This document shows, piece by piece, positions 27,101 through 35,980 of a DNA stretch of 64,000 bases. The position numbers and the translations under genes are program-made. Under the pieces are notes generated by a model. It was not told the DNA's origin and ran no database searches. It was given only the letters and a program-made list of their open reading frames with translations. Source of the DNA: Pseudomonas sp. Bout1 (lineage in GTDB: Bacteria; Pseudomonadota; Gammaproteobacteria; Pseudomonadales; Pseudomonadaceae); assembly GCF_034314165.1 (NCBI RefSeq), contig NZ_JAVIWK010000001.1:5037001-5101000 (forward strand). Direction: 5' to 3'. The first letter of the stretch is position 1. The number at the start of each line of letters is the position of its first letter.

Positions 27101-28086
27101 GCTTCGTCAGCGTCCAACACCTGCAAAAAGGCTACGCCGGCACGCCGGTATTCAGCGACATCAACTGCGAAATCGCCAAGGGCGAGTTCGTCACCCTGCT
27201 CGGTCCATCGGGCTGCGGCAAGTCGACCCTGCTGCGCTGCATCGCTGGCCTGACCTCGGTGGACAGCGGGAAAATCCTGCTGGATGGCCAGGACATCGTT
27301 CCGTTAAGCCCGCAAAAACGGCATATCGGCATGGTGTTCCAGAGCTACGCGCTGTTCCCCAACATGACCGTGGAACAGAACGTCGCCTTCGGCCTGCGCA
27401 TGCAAAAGGTCAATGCCGACGACAGCCACAAACGCGTGCAGGAAGTGTTGCAACTGGTGGAGCTGAAAGAACTCGCCGGGCGCTACCCACACCAGATGTC
27501 CGGCGGCCAGTGCCAGCGTGTGGCCCTGGCTCGCTCCCTGGTGACCCGCCCGCGCCTGCTGTTGCTCGATGAGCCACTGTCGGCCCTCGACGCGCGGATT
27601 CGCAAGCACCTGCGCGAACAGATCCGCCAGATCCAGCGCGAGTTGGGCTTGACCACCATTTTCGTGACCCATGATCAGGAAGAAGCCCTGACCATGTCCG
27701 ACCGGATCTTCCTGATGAACCAGGGCAAGATCGTGCAGAGCGGCGATGCCGAGACCCTCTACACCGCGCCGGTCGACGTATTTGCCGCCGGTTTTATCGG
27801 CAACTACAACCTGCTGGATGCCGACAAGGCCAGCCAACTGCTGCAACGGCCAATCAGCAGCCGAATCGCGATACGCCCGGAATCCATCGAACTGAGCCGC
27901 AGCGGCGAGCTGGATGCACTGGTGCGCAGCCACAGCCTGCTGGGCAACGTGATTCGCTACCGCATCGAAGCGCGCGGCGTGGAGTTGGTGGTGGATGTAC
28001 TTAACCGCTCGGCCGAGGATTTGCACCCTGACGGCGTGCGCCTGGCACTTTCCATCGATCCCAGTGCGCTATGTGAGGTAGCCTGA
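27097..28086 (+). CDS. ABC transporter ATP-binding protein
   Basis: The 329-residue ATPase has Walker A GPSGCGKST (near residue 36), the Q loop MVFQSYALFPNMTV, the signature MSGGQCQRVALARSL, Walker B LLLLDEPLSALDA and the switch histidine in VTHDQEEA. A C-terminal TOBE-like regulatory part follows from about residue 245. It energises uptake with the two permeases and the binding protein. The ATG at 27097 overlaps permease 2. Confidence 0.9.
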   Translation: MSFVSVQHLQKGYAGTPVFSDINCEIAKGEFVTLLGPSGCGKSTLLRCIAGLTSVDSGKILLDGQDIVPLSPQKRHIGMVFQSYALFPNMTVEQNVAFGLRMQKVNADDSHKRVQEVLQLVELKELAGRYPHQMSGGQCQRVALARSLVTRPRLLLLDEPLSALDARIRKHLREQIRQIQRELGLTTIFVTHDQEEALTMSDRIFLMNQGKIVQSGDAETLYTAPVDVFAAGFIGNYNLLDADKASQLLQRPISSRIAIRPESIELSRSGELDALVRSHSLLGNVIRYRIEARGVELVVDVLNRSAEDLHPDGVRLALSIDPSALCEVA

Positions 28087-28128
28087 GGGCATCCCCGTTA
28101 GACGACTTGAGTTGAGGAAGCACGACTG

Positions 28129-28782
28129 ATGGCTTTGGTAATTTTTGATCTGGACGACACCCTGATCCACGGTGACTGCGCCACCCTGTGGAGTGAGCAG
28201 ATGGGCCGCCTGGGGTGGGTGGATGGCGAGTCGTTCATGCGCAAGAACAATGAACTGATGGCCGCTTACAGCCGTGGCGAACTGGCCATGGAAGACTACA
28301 TGGACTTCAGCCTGGAGCCGATGATTGGCCGCACGCCGGAAGAAATCGAGCACCTTGTAGAACCGTGGGTGGAGGACGTTATCGAGCCGCTGATCTACAG
28401 CGAAGCCACGCGCACCATTGCCCGGCATCGCAAGAACGGTGACCGGATCCTGGTGATTTCGGCCTCGGGCACGCATCTGGTCAAGCCGATTGCGGCGCGT
28501 ATCGGCATTGAAGAAGTGTTGGGGATCGAGTTGGATGTTGCTCATGGGGTGTACAGCGGCAAGACCATCGGTGTACTGACTTACCGTGAGGGCAAGATCA
28601 CCCGCCTGATGGAATGGCTGGAGCAGGAAGGCGAGCATCTCGATGGGGCGTATTTCTATTCGGATTCGCGCAATGACTTGCCACTGTTGCTGAAGGTTGA
28701 GCACCCGCAGGTGGTGAATCCGGATCCTGTACTGCGTGTGCATGCTGAAAAGGCTGGGTGGCCGATTCATCATTGGGTCTGA
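28129..28782 (+). CDS. HAD-superfamily phosphatase (HAD-IB, SerB-like)
   Basis: The 217-residue protein has HAD motif I FDLDDTLIHGD (nucleophile Asp7, Asp9), motif II ISASG near residue 118 and motif IV YSDSRNDLPLL. The HAD-IB subfamily includes phosphoserine phosphatase and related enzymes. It lies 42 bp after the ATPase gene with its own GAGGAAG site, probably in the same operon, and could remove phosphate from the product of the upstream hydrolase. Substrate unknown. A large repeat element follows it. Confidence 0.85.
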   Translation: MALVIFDLDDTLIHGDCATLWSEQMGRLGWVDGESFMRKNNELMAAYSRGELAMEDYMDFSLEPMIGRTPEEIEHLVEPWVEDVIEPLIYSEATRTIARHRKNGDRILVISASGTHLVKPIAARIGIEEVLGIELDVAHGVYSGKTIGVLTYREGKITRLMEWLEQEGEHLDGAYFYSDSRNDLPLLLKVEHPQVVNPDPVLRVHAEKAGWPIHHWV

Positions 28783-28808
28783 CCGTTTGCGCGGGGTAGG
28801 GCTGGGTG

Positions 28809-29573
28809 CATATCCGTTATTTAGGTAACGGCCGCCTAGGGTTCCGCTCTTACAGCGGGTCACTTTTGAAAAGCGCAAAAGTAACCAAAACGCTCTGCCC
28901 CGCCTGTCGGCACCTCGCCTAGGCTCGGTGTTCCCTCACTCCGGCATTGCTCCGCGGGCCGCCGCGACGGCCCGTCCCTGGCCCGTCGCGGCTAAACCGG
29001 CGTCCTGCCGGTTTACCCGCTCCTCAATCCCTGCGTTCGGCCTCGGGCTGAATGGGGCAGTCAGATCAAGATCAAGAGCAAGAGCACGGCGGCCTGAAAG
29101 CCGACCTGAGTGTTAAAAGCCAGAGCGAAAGCTGTAGGAGCTGGCTTGCCGGCGATGCAGGCAACTCGGTTTTTCAGATGCGCCGAGGTGATGCCATCGC
29201 CGGCAAGCCAGCTCCTACATTTGAACCGTGCCAGCCTTTGATTTTGCTGTTGCTTTTAACACTCAAGCCGGCCTGTAGGCCGCTGTGTTCTTGATCTGCT
29301 TGTGATCTTGATCTTAGGCGCCCCGTCAACCACGCTGGCCGAACGCAGGCTTTGGAGCGTGGGTAACCCGGCAGGACGCCGGGTTAGCCGCGCTGGGCCA
29401 AGGATGGCCCATCGCGGCGGCCCACGGTCCAAAGCCTGCGTGAGGGCACACCGAGCCTAAGCGAGGTGCCGAGTGGTGGGGCAAGAGCCTTTTGGTTACT
29501 TTTGGGCTCCTTTCAAAAGTGACCCGCCGTAAGGGCGGAACCCATCTAAGCCATCACCCAAACAACGGATACA
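28809..29573. repeat. Large inverted-repeat element, copy C
   Basis: This 765-bp copy has the same structure as copies A and D but the opposite orientation: the ATTGAGGAGCG-type arm is on the left and the TTTGGAGCG-type arm on the right, with a REPIN between. The left terminus is CATATCCGTT; the right end is slightly decayed (AACGGATACA). It separates convergent genes and has no believable coding sequence. Confidence 0.85.
29133..29219. repeat. REPIN at the centre of element C
   Basis: TGTAGGAGCTGGCTTGCCGG and its complement ending GCTCCTACA enclose a short spacer of about 87 bp in all. It occupies the same position relative to the arms as in copies A and D. Confidence 0.85.
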
Positions 29574-29617
29574 CACCCAAACAAAAACCTGCCCCAACCC
29601 ACATGGCACATTTGAAA

Positions 29618-30580
29618 TCAGACCAGACTTTCGTCGATCACTAACACCAGTTTCCCGCAAATCTGATTGGTCGCGAGTTCCGCAAACGCAGCCTCAGCGT
29701 CCTTGATCGGAAACGTCTTGGCCAGTTGCGGGCTCAAACGGCCCTCGGCGAACAGCGGCCATACGTGCTGGCTCAAATCACTGAACAGATCAGCCTTGAA
29801 CTGATCATCCCGGCTACGCAACGTCGAACCCAACACTTGCACACGCTTGGCCAATACCTGCGCCAGGTCGATCTGCGCCTCACGCCCGCCCATCAACCCA
29901 ATCAACACCCAACGACCATCACGAGCCGCCAGCTTGAGGTTCAGCGCCGCGTAATCGCCGCCCACCGGGTCAAGAATCACATCGAACGGGCCAAAGTCAC
30001 TCAGCCCCTCGATGCCGTCAGTACGTACCACACCCCCCTGGGCACCCAGCGCTTCACAATACGCCAGGCGATCTGCCGAGCCGACACTGACCCAGCACGG
30101 GCTGCCAAATGCCTTGCACAGCTGGATCGCCGCCGAGCCCACACCACTGGCGCCGGCATGCAGCAACACTTTCTCGCCGGGCTTGAGGCCCGCCAACTGG
30201 AACAAATTCAGCCACGCCGTGCTGTACACCTCAGGCAACCCCGCCGCTTCCACCAGGGACACGCCCTCCGGCACCGGCAGCACGTGACGCGCATCCACCA
30301 CCACTTCTTCAGCCATCCCGCCGCCAGCCAGCAAGGCGCAAACCCGATCCCCCACTTGCCACGACGAACCGGCGCCGACCTCGCTGATCACCCCGGAACA
30401 CTCCAGGCCCAGCACCTGGCTGGCACCGGGAGGCGGCGGATAGAGCCCCGAACGCTGTAATAAATCGGCCCGATTCAGGCCCGCAGCCGCCACGCGGATG
30501 CGTACTTGGCCTACATCGCATGTAGGACTCGGCTCTTCTTGCCACTCCACATGACCTTCAACGCCTTGCAATGCTTTCAC
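29618..30580 (-). CDS. NAD(P)H quinone oxidoreductase (PIG3/QorA-like MDR family)
   Basis: The 320-residue protein is a zinc-free medium-chain dehydrogenase/reductase. It begins with a GroES-like domain (GLNRADLLQRSGLYPPPPGA is typical of the TP53I3/PIG3-type quinone oxidoreductases), followed by the nucleotide-binding domain with HAGASGVGSAAIQLCKAFGS. Members reduce quinones using NADPH. No zinc-ligand cysteines are evident. The start is GTG at 30580 behind GGAGG. It is divergent from prc with 105 bp between them. Confidence 0.87.
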   Translation of the reverse strand: MKALQGVEGHVEWQEEPSPTCDVGQVRIRVAAAGLNRADLLQRSGLYPPPPGASQVLGLECSGVISEVGAGSSWQVGDRVCALLAGGGMAEEVVVDARHVLPVPEGVSLVEAAGLPEVYSTAWLNLFQLAGLKPGEKVLLHAGASGVGSAAIQLCKAFGSPCWVSVGSADRLAYCEALGAQGGVVRTDGIEGLSDFGPFDVILDPVGGDYAALNLKLAARDGRWVLIGLMGGREAQIDLAQVLAKRVQVLGSTLRSRDDQFKADLFSDLSQHVWPLFAEGRLSPQLAKTFPIKDAEAAFAELATNQICGKLVLVIDESLV

Positions 30581-30606
30581 AGTGCCTCCATAGTGAGTCT
30601 GGACTG

Positions 30607-30634
30607 AGCCCGTTGCTGTAGCGCCGGGCTTTTT
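30607..30634 (+). terminator. Orphan terminator-like hairpin between qor and prc
   Basis: AGCCCG at 30607-30612 pairs with CGGGCT at 30625-30630, with an inner GCT/AGC pairing and a following T-run. No plus-strand gene ends here, so it may be chance, a relic, or a leader structure for prc. Confidence 0.35.
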
Positions 30635-30685
30635 GCATTATGCGACCGGCCCATATGGAACCGGCGACTTCAAAGACGGCCTAAT

Positions 30686-32800
30686 ATGCGTTATCAATTG
30701 CCCCCGCGTCGAATCAGCATGAAGCATTTGTTCCCCAGCACCGCCCTCGCTCTTTTTATTGGTATCGGCCTTTTGCCGCTATCGAGCAATACGTTCGCAG
30801 CCAACAGCTGGGACAACCTTCAGCCTGATCGCGATGAGGTGATTGCCAGCCTTAACGTCGTTGAGTTGCTCAAGCGCCATCACTACAGCAAGCCGCCGCT
30901 GGACGACGCTCGCTCGGTGATCATCTACGACAGCTACCTCAAGCTGTTGGATCCCTCGCGCAGCTATTTCCTGGCCAGCGACATCACCGAGTTCGACAAG
31001 TGGAAGACGCAGTTCGACGACTTCCTCAAGAGCGGTGACCTGCAGCCCGGCTTCACCATCTACAAGCGCTACCTGGACCGCGTCAAAGCGCGTCTGGACT
31101 TCGCCATCGGTGAGCTGGACAAGGGCGTCGACAAGTTCGACTTCACCAAGAAAGAGACCTTGCTGGTTGACCGCAAGGACGCTCCTTGGCTGACCACCGA
31201 AGCCGAGCTGGACGACCTGTGGCGCAAGCGCGTCAAGGATGAAGTCCTGCGCTTGAAGATCGCCGGCAAAGAGCCGAAGGCCATTCAAGAGCTGTTGACC
31301 AAGCGCTACAAGAATCAGCTGGCACGTCTGGACCAGACCCGTGCCGAAGATATCTTCCAGGCCTACATCAACACCTTCGCAATGTCCTACGACCCGCACA
31401 CCAATTATCTGTCTCCAGATAACGCGGAAAATTTCGATATCAACATGAGTCTGTCGCTGGAGGGCATCGGTGCCGTTCTGCAAAGCGATAACGACCAGGT
31501 GAAAATCGTGCGTCTGGTGCCGGCAGGTCCGGCGGACAAGACCAAGCAGGTCGCTCCGGCCGACAAGATCATCGGTGTGGCCCAGGCCGACAAAGAGATG
31601 GTCGACGTGGTCGGCTGGCGCCTGGACGAAGTGGTCAAGCTGATCCGTGGGCCGAAAGGCAGCGTGGTGCGCCTGGAAGTGATTCCGCACACCAACGCCC
31701 CGAACGACCAGACCAGCAAGATCGTGTCCATCACCCGTGAAGCGGTGAAACTCGAAGACCAGGCCGTCCAAAAGCAAATCCTCAATCTCAAGCAGGATGG
31801 CAAGGACTACAAGCTGGGCGTGATTGTAATCCCGGCGTTCTATCTGGACTTCAAGGCGTTCCGCGCCGGTGATCCGGACTACAAGAGCACCACACGTGAC
31901 GTTAAGAAAATCCTGACGGAACTGCAGAAAGACAAAGTCGACGGCGTGGTCATCGACCTGCGCAACAACGGCGGCGGTTCCCTGCAGGAAGCCACCGAGC
32001 TGACCAGTCTGTTTATCGACAAGGGTCCGACCGTGCTGGTGCGTAATGCTGACGGCCGTGTTGACGTGCTGGAAGACGAGAACCCGGGTGCCTTCTACAA
32101 AGGGCCGATGGCGTTGCTGGTCAACCGCCTCTCGGCGTCCGCTTCGGAGATTTTCGCCGGCGCGATGCAGGACTACCACCGCGCGTTGATCATCGGCGGC
32201 CAGACCTTCGGTAAAGGCACCGTGCAGACCATCCAGCCGCTGAACCATGGCGAGCTGAAACTGACCCTGGCCAAGTTCTACCGGGTTTCCGGGCAGAGCA
32301 CCCAGCATCAAGGTGTACTGCCGGATATCGATTTCCCGTCGATCATCGACACCAAGGAAATCGGCGAGAGCGCCCTGCCCGAGGCCATGCCGTGGGACAC
32401 CATCCGTCCTGCGATCAAGCCAGCAGTGGACCCGTTCAAACCGTACGTGGCCCAGTTGAAAACTGATCACGAAACCCGCTCCGCCAAGGATGCCGAGTTC
32501 ATCTTTATCCGCGACAAACTGGCCTTGGCCAAGAAGTTGATGGAAGAGAAAACCGTCAGCCTGAATGAAGCCGACCGTCGTGCGCAGCACACCGACATCG
32601 AGAATCAGCAACTGGTGCTGGAGAACGCCCGCCGTAAGGCCAAAGGCGAAGCTCCACTCAAGGAACTGAAGAAAGAAGACGAAGACGCGATCGCTGCCGA
32701 GCCGGATAAAACCAAGCCGGAAGATGATGCTTACCTGAGTGAGACAGGACGCATCCTGCTGGATTACTTGAAAATCAGTAAGACGGTGGCCAAGCAGTAA
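30686..32800 (+). CDS. prc: Tail-specific (C-terminal processing) periplasmic protease
   Basis: The 704-residue protein matches Prc/Tsp in full length: signal peptide (LFPSTALALFIGIGLLPLSS, cleavage near TFA-AN), an N-terminal helical domain, a PDZ domain with LEGIGAVLQSDND (near 255), and a serine/lysine protease core with RLSASASEIFAG (Ser485) and FGKGTVQ (Lys510). It degrades or trims periplasmic proteins from their C-termini; in P. aeruginosa Prc helps degrade the anti-sigma factor MucA. An ATG at 30719 (MKHLFPST) gives a more compact signal peptide and is an equally good start. A hairpin terminator lies 68 bp after the stop. Confidence 0.92.
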   Translation: MRYQLPPRRISMKHLFPSTALALFIGIGLLPLSSNTFAANSWDNLQPDRDEVIASLNVVELLKRHHYSKPPLDDARSVIIYDSYLKLLDPSRSYFLASDITEFDKWKTQFDDFLKSGDLQPGFTIYKRYLDRVKARLDFAIGELDKGVDKFDFTKKETLLVDRKDAPWLTTEAELDDLWRKRVKDEVLRLKIAGKEPKAIQELLTKRYKNQLARLDQTRAEDIFQAYINTFAMSYDPHTNYLSPDNAENFDINMSLSLEGIGAVLQSDNDQVKIVRLVPAGPADKTKQVAPADKIIGVAQADKEMVDVVGWRLDEVVKLIRGPKGSVVRLEVIPHTNAPNDQTSKIVSITREAVKLEDQAVQKQILNLKQDGKDYKLGVIVIPAFYLDFKAFRAGDPDYKSTTRDVKKILTELQKDKVDGVVIDLRNNGGGSLQEATELTSLFIDKGPTVLVRNADGRVDVLEDENPGAFYKGPMALLVNRLSASASEIFAGAMQDYHRALIIGGQTFGKGTVQTIQPLNHGELKLTLAKFYRVSGQSTQHQGVLPDIDFPSIIDTKEIGESALPEAMPWDTIRPAIKPAVDPFKPYVAQLKTDHETRSAKDAEFIFIRDKLALAKKLMEEKTVSLNEADRRAQHTDIENQQLVLENARRKAKGEAPLKELKKEDEDAIAAEPDKTKPEDDAYLSETGRILLDYLKISKTVAKQ

Positions 32801-32867
32801 ATGATGGCAATTTAATGTGAACGCTCTCCGGAGTGTCATCAAATAGACATCATTCTGTCGTGAAATG

Positions 32868-32897
32868 AAGGACCTGCCAAAGCAGGTCCTTTTTTTT
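32868..32897 (+). terminator. Intrinsic terminator of prc
   Basis: AAGGACCTGC at 32868-32877 pairs with GCAGGTCCTT at 32882-32891 around CAAA, followed by a run of T. It overlaps the first codons of the longest reading frame of the next gene, which argues for a later start there. Confidence 0.93.
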
Positions 32898-32912
32898 CGA
32901 CCCGAGAAAATC

Positions 32913-34685
32913 ATGACCATGACCGAACAGCTGTATGCATTGGGCTCAATCCTGGCTCAAGGCAGTTTGCACAGTCTGTTCCAACCGATCATTTCCCTGT
33001 CCGAACGGCGCGTCGTCGGCTACGAAGCCCTCAGCCGCGGCCCGTCCAACAGCCCGCTGCACTCCCCTGTCGCACTGTTCTCCGTGGCCCGTCACGCCGG
33101 GCGCCTCAGTGAGCTGGAGATGGTCTGCCGGGAAAGTGCCTGCCGGCGCTTCAGCGACCAGAAACTACCGGGCAAACTGTTCCTCAACGTCTCACCCGAA
33201 TCCCTGCTGGAAACCGCCCACCAGCCCGGCCGTACCCTGCAACTGCTCAGCGACTTCGGCATTCCGCCCAGCCAGGTGGTGATCGAACTGACCGAGCAAA
33301 CTCCGACCGACGATTTTCAACTGTTGCAAACCGCGCTGCATCATTACCGCGCGATGGGGTTTTCGATTGCCCTGGACGACCTGGGTGCCGGCTATTCCAG
33401 CCTGCGGCTGTGGTCGGAATTGCGCCCGGACTACGTGAAGATCGATCGACATTTTATCGACGGCATTCACCAGGACGCCCTCAAGCGCGAGTTTGTCGGC
33501 TCCATCTTGCAAATCGCCAAGGCCTCCCGGGCCCAAGTCATCGCCGAAGGCATCGAGTTACCGGAAGAGTTGGCGGTGCTCACAGAGATGGGCGTAGACC
33601 TTGTGCAGGGCTACCTGCTCTGCCGCCCCCAGGAACACCCGCCGCAGGAAGCGCGGTTGATGCTGCCCAAGCCGGACAACGCCAACGTGGCGCTGAACGA
33701 TGAAGGCAGCGACCTCAGCGCCCTGCTCAATGAACACCCTGCCGTGGGCCAGCACACCGCCACGGCGCAGGTGCTGGAAGCCTTCCGCCGCCAGGCCAAC
33801 CTCAACTCCCTGGCGGTACTGGACGAACGTGGCCAGCCGATTGGCATCGTGCACCGGCATTCGCTGTCGGACGCGCTGCTGAAGCCATTCGCCACCGACC
33901 TGTTTGCCCGCAAGCCCATCAGCCGCTTGATGAACGATGACTTCCTCGCCGTGGAATTAAGCCAGTCCCTGCAGCAAGTCAGCCGCCTGCTCACCAGCCG
34001 CGCGCGCCAGCGGATCGAGGAGGATTTCATCATCACCCTCAATGGCGATTATTTGGGGCTGGGCCGGGTGATCGATGTGCTCAAGCTGATTACCGAGCTG
34101 AAAATCCAGCAGGCGCGTTATGCCAACCCGCTCACCTTGTTACCGGGCAACGTACCGATCCAGCAGTGCCTGACACGGCTGTTGCAGCAACAGCGGGAGT
34201 CGGTGATCTGCTACGTGGATATCGACAGCTTCAAGCCGTTCAACGATATCTACGGTTATGGCCGGGGCGATGAAGTGCTGCTGTGCCTGGCGCAGTGCCT
34301 GAACGACCGGGTAGACCCCAGCCGCGATTTTGTCGGGCACATCGGCGGTGATGATTTTTTACTGGTACTGGGGCCACAGGATTGGCGCAAGCGGCTCAAC
34401 CAGTTGCTGGACGATTTCCACACCCAGTGCCGGCGTTTTTATCGCAGCGAGCACTTGGAAGCGGGTTGTTTTGTCGCGCTGAACCGCCAGGGTGTGCGCC
34501 AGGAGTTTGCGCTGTTGTCGCTGTCCATCGGCGTGGTGCATTTATATCCACAGGCCTGTGGACAACTCGATGCCAGCCAGTTGGCGGAACTGGCATCACA
34601 AGCCAAGCACCACGCGAAGAACGTGGCGGGCTACAGCATTCATGTGATCGACAGTCTGCAACTGGAAGAGCCACAACCCCTGTAG
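32913..34685 (+). CDS. EAL-CBS-GGDEF cyclic-di-GMP signalling protein
   Basis: The 590-residue cytoplasmic protein has an EAL phosphodiesterase domain (YEALSRGP with EAL at 38-40, LFLNVSPESL, VIELTEQT, DDLGAGYSSL, DYVKIDR, VIAEGIEL). A CBS-pair-like region (about 280-400) and a C-terminal GGDEF domain follow. The EAL metal and catalytic motifs are intact, so it should hydrolyse c-di-GMP. The GGDEF signature reads GGDDF (478-482) and no RxxD inhibitory site precedes it, so cyclase activity is uncertain. The same pairing with prc occurs in P. aeruginosa (PA3257-PA3258). An in-frame ATG at 32865 lies inside the prc terminator, so I chose the ATG at 32913 (32919 is also possible). Confidence 0.85.
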   Translation: MTMTEQLYALGSILAQGSLHSLFQPIISLSERRVVGYEALSRGPSNSPLHSPVALFSVARHAGRLSELEMVCRESACRRFSDQKLPGKLFLNVSPESLLETAHQPGRTLQLLSDFGIPPSQVVIELTEQTPTDDFQLLQTALHHYRAMGFSIALDDLGAGYSSLRLWSELRPDYVKIDRHFIDGIHQDALKREFVGSILQIAKASRAQVIAEGIELPEELAVLTEMGVDLVQGYLLCRPQEHPPQEARLMLPKPDNANVALNDEGSDLSALLNEHPAVGQHTATAQVLEAFRRQANLNSLAVLDERGQPIGIVHRHSLSDALLKPFATDLFARKPISRLMNDDFLAVELSQSLQQVSRLLTSRARQRIEEDFIITLNGDYLGLGRVIDVLKLITELKIQQARYANPLTLLPGNVPIQQCLTRLLQQQRESVICYVDIDSFKPFNDIYGYGRGDEVLLCLAQCLNDRVDPSRDFVGHIGGDDFLLVLGPQDWRKRLNQLLDDFHTQCRRFYRSEHLEAGCFVALNRQGVRQEFALLSLSIGVVHLYPQACGQLDASQLAELASQAKHHAKNVAGYSIHVIDSLQLEEPQPL

Positions 34686-34694
34686 CACCCGGCG

Positions 34695-35066
34695 CTAGGC
34701 TTCGGCAGACTCGGGATAATCGTATTCAAACACCCGCACCACTTCCGAGGCGTGCCAGGAAGCCGCAGCCACGCCGTCGGATGGCCCGCAGAAGCGTCCA
34801 AGACGCTCTACACACTCAAAGAACCCGGTACGTGGCAGGCGGCTGGCGCCCTGGCTGATCACCAGTGAACTGCGCAGCGGCTGGTCAGCCTTGGCATCCA
34901 GCGCCGCCAGGTGTTCCAAAGCGGCGGTCAGGGTTTGCATGGCCGGCGTGGGAAACTGCAGGCGCTCCAGCAAGGCGCGATAGGTCAGGAGGTGGCGCTG
35001 TCGGCGCGCCTGGTCCAGTTCGTTGATTAACCCATCCCAATGCTGACGGCTGATGCGTACGCTCAC
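34695..35066 (-). CDS. Uncharacterised protein in an operon with an XRE regulator
   Basis: The 123-residue protein is not recognised. It starts at a GTG (35066) that overlaps the stop codon of the upstream XRE regulator as GTGA, indicating tight translational coupling. The sequence has a helical N-terminal half (HWDGLINELDQARRQRHLLT) and an acidic C-terminus (YDYPESAEA). The pair could be a toxin-antitoxin-like or regulator-effector module, but no toxin family is recognised. It is convergent with the EAL gene, 9 bp apart. Confidence 0.6.
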   Translation of the reverse strand: MSVRISRQHWDGLINELDQARRQRHLLTYRALLERLQFPTPAMQTLTAALEHLAALDAKADQPLRSSLVISQGASRLPRTGFFECVERLGRFCGPSDGVAAASWHASEVVRVFEYDYPESAEA

Positions 35067-35401
35067 GTTTCGTCCCTCCAACCTGCAACGCCCAGTTCCC
35101 AAGCCAAGCTACGACGGATGGCCGCGTCCGGCTGACGTTCACCGCTTTCGATCAGGCCCAGGTAAGAGGGGCTGATGCCCACTGTGCGCGCCAGCGCCTC
35201 AATGGCCAGGCCCTTGGCCTCGCGCAGGCTGCGCAGTTGCTCCAGGGGGCGCAGGTCCGGTTCGGCAGCGGTTTGGCTAGTGGATGAAGCAGGAGGTGTT
35301 GGCTGTTGCTGACCGGCGGCTTTTAACAGCGCCTGGTACTGCGCCCATGGCAGAACCGCATATTCGGGTTCGCCATCCTTTCTAATTATCTGAATATCCA
35401 T
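35063..35401 (-). CDS. XRE-family helix-turn-helix regulator
   Basis: The 112-residue protein has an N-terminal segment MDIQIIRKDGEPEYAVLPWA, reminiscent of short antitoxin N-termini, a proline/serine/threonine-rich linker and a C-terminal XRE helix-turn-helix (about 55-108; LREAKGLAIEALARTVGISP followed by SYLGLIESGERQPD). The promoter just upstream carries two perfect inverted repeats over its -35 and -10 elements, so autoregulation is likely. It is coupled by a 4-bp overlap to the following gene. Confidence 0.75.
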   Translation of the reverse strand: MDIQIIRKDGEPEYAVLPWAQYQALLKAAGQQQPTPPASSTSQTAAEPDLRPLEQLRSLREAKGLAIEALARTVGISPSYLGLIESGERQPDAAIRRSLAWELGVAGWRDET

Positions 35402-35423
35402 GACTGCCCCGTAGGATCACAAC

Positions 35424-35463
35424 ACTTACATCGTAAGTACTTTCCTTAGGAGTGTAATCCTAA
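35424..35463 (-). promoter_or_regulatory. Promoter with two palindromic operators for the XRE operon
   Basis: On the minus strand TTACAC (35457-35452), a 16-base spacer and TACGAT (35435-35430) form a plausible sigma-70 promoter. TTAGGA-N6-TCCTAA (35446-35463) is centred on the -35 hexamer and ACTTAC-N3-GTAAGT (35424-35438) covers the -10. Both inverted repeats are exact. Confidence 0.6.
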
Positions 35464-35498
35464 CAGCCACAAAGAGCGCAGGGGGATATTCGCAAGGT

Positions 35499-35954
35499 TC
35501 AGCTTTTTTTCGGATTTTCCTGCTCAAGCAACTGCGGCGTCGCTGGCAGGCGCTCAACCACGGCGAGCTTCTCGGGGCGCTGACGCTCACGCCACGCGCG
35601 AAACGCACTCAACTCGCCGTCCAGGGTCTTCATGACCCATGCCAGCACGGCTATGTCGTCGAGCATGCCGAACACCGGGATAAAGTCCGGGATCGCATCA
35701 ATCGGACTCAGGAAGTACATCAAACCCGCCACCACGGAAATCAGTGCCTTGGGGCTGATGGCCCGGTACTCACCGCGCCAGTAGGCCAGGCACAGGGCCT
35801 GGAGCAGCTTGAGGTCGTCCTTGAGCTTGCCCAGCCGGTTGCCCTGGCTCGACCCTTTGGCTGCTACCGCGAATAGCAGTGTGGGCAGACGCCCACGTCC
35901 CAGCAGGCGAGCGGCCATTGGCAGGAAACGGGTGAAATTGAACGGTGCTTTCAT
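35499..35954 (-). CDS. YkvA/DUF1232 family membrane-associated protein
   Basis: The 151-residue protein contains the DUF1232 (YkvA) core at about residues 65-110, with the signature YFLSPIDAIPDFIPVFGMLDD. The function of the family is unknown. Helices around the motif are hydrophobic and may sit in the membrane. I prefer the ATG at 35954, because GGAG lies five bases before it; the GTG at 35960 would fall too close. An inverted pair of DnaA boxes lies 27-57 bp upstream of the start. Confidence 0.82.
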   Translation of the reverse strand: MKAPFNFTRFLPMAARLLGRGRLPTLLFAVAAKGSSQGNRLGKLKDDLKLLQALCLAYWRGEYRAISPKALISVVAGLMYFLSPIDAIPDFIPVFGMLDDIAVLAWVMKTLDGELSAFRAWRERQRPEKLAVVERLPATPQLLEQENPKKS

Positions 35955-35980
35955 CGTCACTCCAGTTCCAGGCGACAGAA

